A DNA stretch of 64,000 bases from Nibrella saemangeumensis (GTDB lineage Bacteria > Bacteroidota > Bacteroidia > Cytophagales > Spirosomataceae). This document shows, piece by piece, positions 25,371 to 32,999 of this stretch (position 1 is its first letter; every line of letters begins with the position of its first letter). The notes under the pieces were generated by a model that made no database searches, was not told where the DNA came from, and saw only the letters and a program-made list of their open reading frames with translations. A program made the position numbers and the translations under genes. The stretch is taken from assembly GCF_039541915.1 (NCBI RefSeq), contig NZ_BAABHD010000081.1, positions 167,804 to 231,803 of the forward strand, in the 5' to 3' direction.

Positions 25371-27791
25371 ATGAAACGAGATCTATGCTCAATCTTTTAT
25401 GTACCGGCAGGGTACGCCGGTGGCCGCACAATCCGGCTGCCGCTGATGCTTATCATATGGATTTGCTTCGCTATAGCTTCACCGGCACAGGTAGTTAACT
25501 GGCAAAAGACGTTTGGCGGCAGTAACTATGAGTACTCCTACGCCATAGCGCCATCCGCCGACGGTGGTTATATACTGGCCGGGTTCAGCTTCTCCAACGA
25601 TGGTGATGTGAGTGGTAACCACGGTAGCCAGGATTTTTGGGTCGTCAATTTCAATGCGGCTGGCAGTATAGTCTGGCAACGATCCCTGGGTGGTAGTAAA
25701 AGCGACGGAGCCGCAGCCATAACGGCTACCGCCGACGGAGGCTTCGTAGTAGCAGGGGTAACCTCTTCCAACGATGGCGATGTAACGGGCCTGCATGGTA
25801 ATTCCAGTGATATTTGGGTGGTAAAGCTAAACAGCTCCGGGACTCTTGTCTGGCAAAAAACCTTAGGTGGAATCCAGGCTGAGTTTGCTACGGACATCAT
25901 AGCAACGGGCGATGGCGGTTTTGTGGTAACCGGACAGACTGACTCCAATGATGGTGATGTGAGTGGTAACCACGGTGGGGCCGACGTATGGGTGGTGAAG
26001 CTCAACGAGGCCGGCAATCTGATCTGGCAAAAGACATTCGGCGGTACAGCTTATGATGTTGCCCATTCTATAACCGCTACGATGGATGGCGGCTTCGTTG
26101 TGGCCGGTGCCAGTATGTCTACAAACGGCGACGTAAGCGGGAACCGTGGGGGAAACGATTTCTGGGTATTCAGGCTTGATCATTCCGGTAACCTGATCTG
26201 GCAGAGAACCCTGGGAGGGAGCAGCTTTGACGTAGCGAATGCGGTACGCGCGCTGCCAAATGGTGATTTCGTGGTAGCGGGGGGAACCGCTTCCAATAAC
26301 GGCGACGTAACTGGTCTGCGCGCCGACAATGATTTCTGGGTAGTCAGGCTCAACAGTGCCGGCAACCTGATCTGGCAGAAAACCTTGGGCGGCACAGGCA
26401 GTGAGATAGCGTTTGCGCTGACGCCATTGAGGGATGGAACCATACTTGTCGGTGGCGGAAGCTCTTCGAACGATGGCGATGTCAGCGGCTTTCGCGGTGG
26501 ATCAGACCTGTGGGTTGCCAGGTTGAGTGGTACCGGAACGCTCATCTGGCAAAAATCTCTCGGCGGCACCAATGCTGAAGATGTCCGTGATATGCTGGAA
26601 ACGCCAACGGGCTATCTGCTGGCAGGCTTTTCCAATTCAACCAACGGCGACATCAGTAGTAGCCGGGGAGGAGGTGACATTTGGGTGGTTCATCTTACAG
26701 AAGGAACACCGCCCCTGCAGCTCCTGGCCCCGATGTATGACTGCCAATCCGGTACCATAACCTTCCGCACGACCGGCGGTGACGGCAGCCCCGTCGAATA
26801 CCAGGCACCGGGTATTACCTCCTGGACCACCAATCCCTACCAGGTGCTCGACTACGAAGTTCGCAAAGACCCCAACAGCCGGACCGTAACGCTCATGGCC
26901 CGGCAGAACGGCCGGGTCATTACCCGCACGTTCGATTTCAGGGGCTTCTGTACGGGTACCAATCAGGCCCCTACCTACTTCGGCCCGCTGCCCGACCAGC
27001 GGGGTATCGTGGGGCAGGTTTTCAGCTACCAAATTCCGGCGGGTACATTCAGTGACCCTGAGGGGCAATCGCTGCGCTACTTTGCCACGGGCTTACCAGC
27101 CGGACTGAATCTGAATCTGGTTACCGGTCTTATCAGCGGTACGCCCTTCTTTGCCGGCGCCAACACCGCAACCATCTATGTCATTGATGTTGCGGGAGGG
27201 GTTATTAGTGCTCCTATGCTTTTTGCCATCACCACGCCGGGCAACCCGAATGCCCTACAGCTTATCGAACCGATCTATAATTGCCAGACCGGCCAGATTA
27301 CCTTCCGCACAACGGGCGGTGACGGCAGCCCCATCGAGTATCAGGCACCGGGTGTTACGTCCTGGAGTACCAGCCCCCACCATACGGTCGACGCCGAAGT
27401 ACGCCAGGACGCCAACAGTTTTCTGCTGACGCTGATGGCTCGCCAGAATGGAATAACAGTTACGCGGACGTTTAACTTCCGGGCTTATTGTGGTGGCTCT
27501 GCAACCCGCCTGGGGGCGGAACCGGCCACCGGGGGATTGCAGGTGCGCGTACTGGGCAACCCGGTTCAGGGCCCGGCGGTGGAGGTGGAGATCACGGGAG
27601 TTACCGGCCAGGCCGTGCAGCTACAGGTTAGTGATACGCGGGGGCGGATGGTGGGCAGTCAGCGTATTGAGCGGGCAGCTGCGGTAGAAAGACGGAGCGT
27701 ATCCATTAACTCCTCGCCGGCAGAAATTCTGCTGCTACAGGTGCGCACCGGTAGCCAGGCAAAGACGGTGAAGATCATCAAAGCGCAGTAA
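25371..27791 (+). CDS. Secreted seven-repeat propeller protein with a T9SS-type C-terminus
   Basis: About 806 residues. After an N-terminal signal or anchor (hydrophobic segment near residues 22-38) come seven repeats of about 57 residues, each starting WQK(T/S)LGG and containing DGGFVVAG, SNDGDVSG and D.WVVKL. Seven copies fit a beta-propeller. Two copies of another module (C.(S/T)G.ITFRTTGGDGSP and VTLMARQNG) flank a putative Ig domain (FSYQIPAGTFSDPEG, TGLISGTP). The last 80 residues (LQVRVLGNPV..., ending AKTVKIIKAQ) look like a type IX secretion sorting domain. Probably surface-exposed or secreted; ligand unknown. The ATG at 25371 is preferred to an upstream TTG. Confidence 0.82.
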   Translation: MKRDLCSIFYVPAGYAGGRTIRLPLMLIIWICFAIASPAQVVNWQKTFGGSNYEYSYAIAPSADGGYILAGFSFSNDGDVSGNHGSQDFWVVNFNAAGSIVWQRSLGGSKSDGAAAITATADGGFVVAGVTSSNDGDVTGLHGNSSDIWVVKLNSSGTLVWQKTLGGIQAEFATDIIATGDGGFVVTGQTDSNDGDVSGNHGGADVWVVKLNEAGNLIWQKTFGGTAYDVAHSITATMDGGFVVAGASMSTNGDVSGNRGGNDFWVFRLDHSGNLIWQRTLGGSSFDVANAVRALPNGDFVVAGGTASNNGDVTGLRADNDFWVVRLNSAGNLIWQKTLGGTGSEIAFALTPLRDGTILVGGGSSSNDGDVSGFRGGSDLWVARLSGTGTLIWQKSLGGTNAEDVRDMLETPTGYLLAGFSNSTNGDISSSRGGGDIWVVHLTEGTPPLQLLAPMYDCQSGTITFRTTGGDGSPVEYQAPGITSWTTNPYQVLDYEVRKDPNSRTVTLMARQNGRVITRTFDFRGFCTGTNQAPTYFGPLPDQRGIVGQVFSYQIPAGTFSDPEGQSLRYFATGLPAGLNLNLVTGLISGTPFFAGANTATIYVIDVAGGVISAPMLFAITTPGNPNALQLIEPIYNCQTGQITFRTTGGDGSPIEYQAPGVTSWSTSPHHTVDAEVRQDANSFLLTLMARQNGITVTRTFNFRAYCGGSATRLGAEPATGGLQVRVLGNPVQGPAVEVEITGVTGQAVQLQVSDTRGRMVGSQRIERAAAVERRSVSINSSPAEILLLQVRTGSQAKTVKIIKAQ

Positions 27792-27944
27792 GGCAGGGGA
27801 ATGGTCGTGTTCCTCATAGGACCTGCCTGTATTAACCAGAACCCCAACCCTCCGGCGCTTCCGGTACGTACCCGAAGAAGCACGTTGAGGTTCTGATCTT
27901 TCCGTTATTTCGCTATTTCTGAAGGCTATTTAAGTCCGCGAATT

Positions 27945-29066
27945 ATGAGAACCTGTGCATACCACTGCCTGTTTTTCGCAACCGTTTTTCTGCTTTCCTG
28001 TGATTTCCGGATAGAGCTGCCGACGCCGAAGGAGGAAAAACCCGGTACCCTGCTGTACAAGACCTGTAGTGTAAACAAATTTTACTGGCTCGACAACGAC
28101 AATATCCTGTTGGACGACCGGTGCGAAGGAAGCCTAAAAAAAGTCAATGCAAGCACCCAGGCAATTCGGTATATCTCGTTTGCCACCGACAACCGGCCCA
28201 TGTACATGTTTTATACGCAGCAGGTGCCCAATACCATTTTTTACATTGCCGTAAAGCCCGCCAACGGTTCGGCACCGGCCCAGCAAAGCCTGTTTGCGCT
28301 CGACCTGACGACCAACCGAACCAGTACGCTCCGGGAAAATCTGGCGGAAATACCGGCGCTTGGTTATGACGGATACGGTCCTTTTGTTCTCGGTGGACGT
28401 AAACTAGGTATCAGTCGGCTTATTCCTCCGCAATTTCAACCCAAGCTGCTGGTCATCGACCTTCAGTCCGGTAGCACGCAAGCGTTTTCAACCGCTGACA
28501 TTCTCCAGGCATTTTCGCCGGACGACAACCAGATGCTGCTGCATACGGCCGTCCGGAAACAATCCGGCTCCAGGCAAACCATCGCCGGTTCGGTCACCTA
28601 CGATTTTGGCTGTCAGTGCAGCCGGTCTCTCCCCCAGACCAGCCTCGTCGATGCCTTTGTTGGACCGGGTAAAGCCAATGTCGTCTGGCAGCCTCAGGGC
28701 CTGTTCGGCTATTCGGCGGTTCCGGTCAGCGAATGGTCAAACCAAAACACGGTGCAGTTTTATGACCTCACCTCGGGTAGGACTCTAAAATCGTTTACGG
28801 ATGTGATTGACACGCCCTGGGCCTCAGCCAATAGTACCTGGATGGCGCTCTGGATGGCGTCTAAAGATCCGAATACGCCAGCCTATTCATCGCAGGGAAA
28901 GCTCATTACCTACGACCTGGTTACGCAGCAAACCAAAGTGATATTTACCGGCACCTGCTGCAACGCTGCTTTCAATTCCGATGTTACGGCGGTTGCCTTC
29001 TCACCCGACCACAAAAAGATTGCTTTCGTTAAAGGTGGAGCGCTGTGGGTACGCGACAATCGGTAA
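27945..29066 (+). CDS. Lipoprotein with TolB/WD40-like propeller
   Basis: A 373-residue protein. The N-terminus is a lipoprotein signal with the lipobox FLLSC (Cys at about residue 19), so it should be anchored in the envelope. The rest shows repeated beta-propeller-like strands such as IRYISFATDN, LLVIDLQSG, QAFSPDDNQMLL and AFSPDHKKIAFVKGG, the last typical of WD40/TolB-like PD40 repeats. Several Cys are present (CCNA; CQCS). No catalytic motif. It follows the seven-repeat protein on the same strand after 153 bases. Confidence 0.75.
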   Translation: MRTCAYHCLFFATVFLLSCDFRIELPTPKEEKPGTLLYKTCSVNKFYWLDNDNILLDDRCEGSLKKVNASTQAIRYISFATDNRPMYMFYTQQVPNTIFYIAVKPANGSAPAQQSLFALDLTTNRTSTLRENLAEIPALGYDGYGPFVLGGRKLGISRLIPPQFQPKLLVIDLQSGSTQAFSTADILQAFSPDDNQMLLHTAVRKQSGSRQTIAGSVTYDFGCQCSRSLPQTSLVDAFVGPGKANVVWQPQGLFGYSAVPVSEWSNQNTVQFYDLTSGRTLKSFTDVIDTPWASANSTWMALWMASKDPNTPAYSSQGKLITYDLVTQQTKVIFTGTCCNAAFNSDVTAVAFSPDHKKIAFVKGGALWVRDNR

Positions 29067-29137
29067 TGCCCACCCGATACGCTGAAGCAGGAACGATCTG
29101 CATTGGGGCTCTTTCGGCCTCGCTACGTGGCCAACCG

Positions 29138-29452
29138 CTACTCCATATGAAACACCCGCTCCAGCGGCTTTACCACCGGCGAAGAGTCGGCATTGGTGTC
29201 CATCAGGTCAGCCATATAGGCCCACCAGCGGTACATAATTTCGGTGCCGGGCAGTCTGTCGGCGGTATGGTCGTCGGTGCGTTTCTGCACGGCGAACAGG
29301 GTGCCGCTGGCCCGGTCGAGGTAAATGGAGTAGTCGCGGATGCCAGCCTCGCGTAGCGCCTGCGACAGTTCCGGCCAGATTTCGTCGTGCCGGCGTTGGT
29401 ATTCCGCTTCAACGCCGGGTTTCAGTTGCATGGTAAAGGCAATTTCCTGCAT
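29138..29452 (-). CDS. rhaM: L-rhamnose mutarotase
   Basis: A 104-residue protein of the RhaM/DUF718 family, which interconverts alpha and beta anomers of L-rhamnose as a small dimeric enzyme. Family marks are the start FTMQLKPGVEAEYQRRHDEI with the catalytic His, IRDYSIYLD, the VQKR strand and RWWAYMADLM near the C-terminus. The length is typical. It starts 10 bases after the MG2-type gene, so it is probably the last gene of the receptor operon at 29138-36484. No other rhamnose pathway genes are in the window. Confidence 0.9.
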   Translation of the reverse strand: MQEIAFTMQLKPGVEAEYQRRHDEIWPELSQALREAGIRDYSIYLDRASGTLFAVQKRTDDHTADRLPGTEIMYRWWAYMADLMDTNADSSPVVKPLERVFHME

Positions 29453-29462
29453 AATAGGGCGG

Positions 29463-31871
29463 TTATTTAATCATACTTTTTACCAGAAACTGCGTGCCCT
29501 GGCTGCCGGCCTGTCCGTCGCGGGTCAGTCCGTTTACCTCCACCCTATAGGTACCTTCCTGATCAGAGGTGTAGAACTGAAGGGCGGCTTTCCCCTGGGC
29601 GTTCGGCTTGACCGACGGGTTCCAGTACAGCAGCGTCCGGCCGTCGGGTATGCGGCTGGCGAGCTGGCTCTGGGTCTCGTAGCGGGGGGTATAGTATTCC
29701 CGTGGTACCTGCAGACCATCGTATGGCAGTTGCACCACATACGAAGGCAGCGGATACCCGGCCAGATCGCCTTTGTAGGTCATCAGGCTGAATACCCCGT
29801 TGAAAAAATTGGAGTTGACAAAATAGCGGTTGGTAATAACATCCATCTGCCGGATCTTCAGTGGGCTGAACGCCATCAGTTTATCTATATCGAATACCGG
29901 CACACCATCGATCATAACCAGCCCCTGGTCTTCAAAAAAGTCGCGGTATGGCGAGTTGGGTATAACCAGCCGGAACGAGCCCTGCCGCTTGCGGGGCATC
30001 ACCCCCCGGACGTATTCCCGCAGCACCTCTTCCATGGCCGGAAAACGCGTGTAGTCGTCCAGCCGGTAACGCTCTGTGGGGGTACCGTAGAATGCCGTGC
30101 TGTCGATAGTCGGATACCGGTAACCCATCATGCGTTCGGCCCAGTAGCGGTTTTGCACCTGCATGACTACGCTGCGGTCGAGCAGTGTCTGCGTGGCCTG
30201 GGCATTCAGGTCGAACGCCGGCAACCGTTTGCCGGACAAACTTTCAGCAAACGGGCTGTCGATGGTCAGGCGCAGGCTGCTGTCGGCCGGATTGGGCTGG
30301 GCCAGCACCCGTTGCGATTCGTAAAAGTCCTTCATTTCAAACAGCACCTGTCCGGCCGAATCACTCCGGGCGGTATACAGGCGCAGGAGCTTACCGGGAA
30401 CCGACAGGTACACCACTTTTCGGGCAACCGGCGCCTGGGTTACCGGGTTAACTAACCGGCCCCGAACCAGGTGGCCGTTGTATTCGGGCACGAATGGAAA
30501 GGCCAGACGCGGCTGCGCCAGTACCTCGTCCCATTTGAACCGGCGCCAGCCGTGCGTCAGCATTAGGTTATCCGTGGCCTCCCGGACCTCCGCGCTTTCG
30601 GGTTGCAGGTAATAATCGGGCGATTCAATGGTGCCCCGCAGGTCGGAGGTGAGCCATAGGTAGCTGAGCACATTCGCCGACGCCTGCGACGGCAGCGAAT
30701 CGATTCGGTACACAGCCACCGACAAATCGGCGCTTCGGGCAGCCGATGCCGGTACGTCCACCGACAGGTTCACTTTGGTCCGGGCCGCGTACTGCGCCTG
30801 ATCCGTATTAAGCTGAATGGTGAGGGGTTGTTCCGGACGTTTGAAATAAAGCCGCTCACCGACCGGCCGGCGGTTGCGGTCAAACAGGGTAAGGTGGGTA
30901 ATCCCTTCGCCCAGCGCCTTTTTGTCCAGCAGAAAGCTAGTCTCCCGCCCGAGCGTCCGGGTCTCCGCTAGCTTAATTACCTGCCGGGTATGCGCCAGCA
31001 AATGCACCGCCCCGGCATCGGCCAGGTTGGTATTTACCATTACGGTCAGCTGGTTGCCGGTTCCCTCCTCTACCCGCATGGTATAGCCCTGCTCAGAGAC
31101 GGCCGGCAGGGGCCGGGTCAGCGTGCGGTTATCGGCATCGCGGATAACGGCCCGGTAGGTTGTGCCACCAGCCGGGGTAAACTGAAAATACCCCATCCCA
31201 AATTTATGCGGCCGAAAGCGGGCGACGGTATCGTTTTGCGCAGTAAGCAGCCAGCCCTGGAAATCGATACCCTGCCCGGCGGCATTCGTCACCCGAAATG
31301 CTACCTTACCCGGTAATCCGCTCACCAGATTTCCCCCTTCCGGAAAAAATTGCGCATCGTATTCCGGCTGAGCCGGCAGGTAGGGCAACCCCAGCCGTTT
31401 GAAGGGGTTGATGATGGTGATGGCTTTCTCAAAAAAGAAGTCGGCACTGTAGTTCTTCATCCAGTTGGTATACGCCCGGAGCAGGTAATTACCAGAATTG
31501 AGCGAAGTCGGCAATGGCAGGGCTCCGTTGCCGCTCCCGGCGGTCATCTGAAGCTTCGTTTGCAGCACCGGCTTCCGGTCCATATCCAGTACTTCCAGAT
31601 AGCTTACCTTGCTCATATCCAGCGGCTGGTGGGTGGCCCCTTCCACACAGTATACCTTAAACCACATGGTCTCACCGGTGAGGTATACCGACTGATCGGT
31701 GTGCACAAAAACTTTTTCCTGTAAGGCCTGCCGCCGGTGCTGATCAAACCGCTGCACCACCTCACGGAGGGCGTCGGCCGGCTGGGCATACCCTGCGGTG
31801 ACACTAAGCAGCACCAGAACGGCTACCGTCAGCCCGCACAACAGTGTCTGATAATTCTCCGCCTGTCTCAT
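29463..31871 (-). CDS. Large periplasmic MG2-domain protein (macroglobulin-like)
   Basis: About 802 residues. A signal peptide (about 1-30, ending GYAQ) is followed by an MG2-like domain (about 45-150), with EKVFVHTDQSVYLTGETMWF, the classic start of this domain, and SGNYLLRAYTNWM. Further beta-sandwich modules follow, with a plug-like segment (VMIDGVPVFD, about 655-680) near the C-terminus. The last part is again Ig-like. The ATG at 31871 overlaps the stop of the DUF4249 gene as ATGA. In Bacteroidota such proteins often occur with TonB receptors; the role is unknown, possibly a periplasmic helper. Confidence 0.82.
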   Translation of the reverse strand: MRQAENYQTLLCGLTVAVLVLLSVTAGYAQPADALREVVQRFDQHRRQALQEKVFVHTDQSVYLTGETMWFKVYCVEGATHQPLDMSKVSYLEVLDMDRKPVLQTKLQMTAGSGNGALPLPTSLNSGNYLLRAYTNWMKNYSADFFFEKAITIINPFKRLGLPYLPAQPEYDAQFFPEGGNLVSGLPGKVAFRVTNAAGQGIDFQGWLLTAQNDTVARFRPHKFGMGYFQFTPAGGTTYRAVIRDADNRTLTRPLPAVSEQGYTMRVEEGTGNQLTVMVNTNLADAGAVHLLAHTRQVIKLAETRTLGRETSFLLDKKALGEGITHLTLFDRNRRPVGERLYFKRPEQPLTIQLNTDQAQYAARTKVNLSVDVPASAARSADLSVAVYRIDSLPSQASANVLSYLWLTSDLRGTIESPDYYLQPESAEVREATDNLMLTHGWRRFKWDEVLAQPRLAFPFVPEYNGHLVRGRLVNPVTQAPVARKVVYLSVPGKLLRLYTARSDSAGQVLFEMKDFYESQRVLAQPNPADSSLRLTIDSPFAESLSGKRLPAFDLNAQATQTLLDRSVVMQVQNRYWAERMMGYRYPTIDSTAFYGTPTERYRLDDYTRFPAMEEVLREYVRGVMPRKRQGSFRLVIPNSPYRDFFEDQGLVMIDGVPVFDIDKLMAFSPLKIRQMDVITNRYFVNSNFFNGVFSLMTYKGDLAGYPLPSYVVQLPYDGLQVPREYYTPRYETQSQLASRIPDGRTLLYWNPSVKPNAQGKAALQFYTSDQEGTYRVEVNGLTRDGQAGSQGTQFLVKSMIK

Positions 31872-32989
31872 TCGCCCCAAAAGTCTGGTTTTTTGTTGGT
31901 GCCGCGCTGCCGGCAGTCGACGCAATAAGTATCCGAAGCCAGGATACCACCTGTTTCGAGGGTGTTGATCGGCACCAGTGCCCTTTGCACCAGATCGGTT
32001 ATACTGGTCGCCGTATCGATGACGCAGAAGCCGTAGCCGGAGTTAACACCCCAGTTGGGCAATTCACTGCGCCGGATAAAGATGCGTTTGGTTTCAACCG
32101 AGCCTACACTGAAGTAGCCCAGCACCGGCTCATCGGGGTTGGTGACGCAGTGAATGTTGCCCGTCAGCAGGAACGGCTGGGGATCGAACAGCGAGCCGAT
32201 GTTCTGCGTCATTTTGGCGAGTTGTTCCCAATATGCATAGGCATCCTGACTCAGCGCGTACTGACGAACCAGAATGCTGTACCGGGCGACCAGCTTCCAG
32301 GAGATGTCAGGAATAGAATGCAGCGGAAAAAGGCGGATCACATCCTGGCTCAGCCGGGCCGAAGAGGCCAACTGAATATTTTTGGAACTCTCACTGGCCC
32401 AGCAACGGTAAATACTTTCTTCGCGATTGACCAGCTTTCCACTCTTTAATTCCAGCACCGAATTGTACGGCGTGCTATACTCCCAGGTCTCATCGAACTC
32501 CCAGCGGTAGTAGCGGGTGTTATTTCGCGGATCGTGGGTATTGACGTAGATCTGTAACCCGTCGCTTTTGGGTTGCCAGCTCACACTATCGATTGGCGGG
32601 GTCGGCACAACCGGGGTAAAGTCCGACAGGTACTCGACACCCCGGGAGGTCTTGATACGCAGCCGGTATTGCTGACCGGGCTGGGGTACCAGATCCGCCA
32701 GCGTATACACGCCCACGCCCGACTCCCGGAAAGAATAGGTAGCCCGACCTTCGGTTTCAACCGTCACCACGGCCCGGGTTTCGGCCGCCGGGGTGTTCTT
32801 GTCCGACAGATTCTGCGTACGCGACAGCCTGATGCTGGATATGGTACCCGGTTTGCTGTTCAGGAAACCATCGACCACCAGGTAATTGTTGGGGGCCGTG
32901 ATTTCGGTCGGCTGATAGGGATCGACGCAGCCACCCAGGCCCAGAATGGCTAACCAGCCCACTATCTTCTTCCAGTTTTTTACAGGCAT
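31868..32989 (-). CDS. DUF4249 lipoprotein
   Basis: About 373 residues. The N-terminus MPVKNWKKIVGWLAILGLGG is followed by Cys in a lipobox, then DPYQPTEI and the family motif NYLVVDGFLNS.PG..SIRLSRTQNL. The C-terminal part has paired cysteines (YCVDC) as usual in this family. The ATG at 32989 is chosen because it gives a lipoprotein signal; a longer upstream reading would lose it. It lies between the TonB-dependent receptor (gap 10 bases) and the MG2-type gene (overlap). DUF4249 proteins are regularly next to TonB receptors and may work as surface lipoprotein partners. Confidence 0.9.
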   Translation of the reverse strand: MPVKNWKKIVGWLAILGLGGCVDPYQPTEITAPNNYLVVDGFLNSKPGTISSIRLSRTQNLSDKNTPAAETRAVVTVETEGRATYSFRESGVGVYTLADLVPQPGQQYRLRIKTSRGVEYLSDFTPVVPTPPIDSVSWQPKSDGLQIYVNTHDPRNNTRYYRWEFDETWEYSTPYNSVLELKSGKLVNREESIYRCWASESSKNIQLASSARLSQDVIRLFPLHSIPDISWKLVARYSILVRQYALSQDAYAYWEQLAKMTQNIGSLFDPQPFLLTGNIHCVTNPDEPVLGYFSVGSVETKRIFIRRSELPNWGVNSGYGFCVIDTATSITDLVQRALVPINTLETGGILASDTYCVDCRQRGTNKKPDFWGE

Positions 32990-32999
32990 ATCGGTGTGG

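Noticed and set aside
29340..30455. Long plus-strand frame of 371 residues
   Set aside because: It is an antisense shadow of the MG2-type gene; the composition is unlike a protein and no motif is present.
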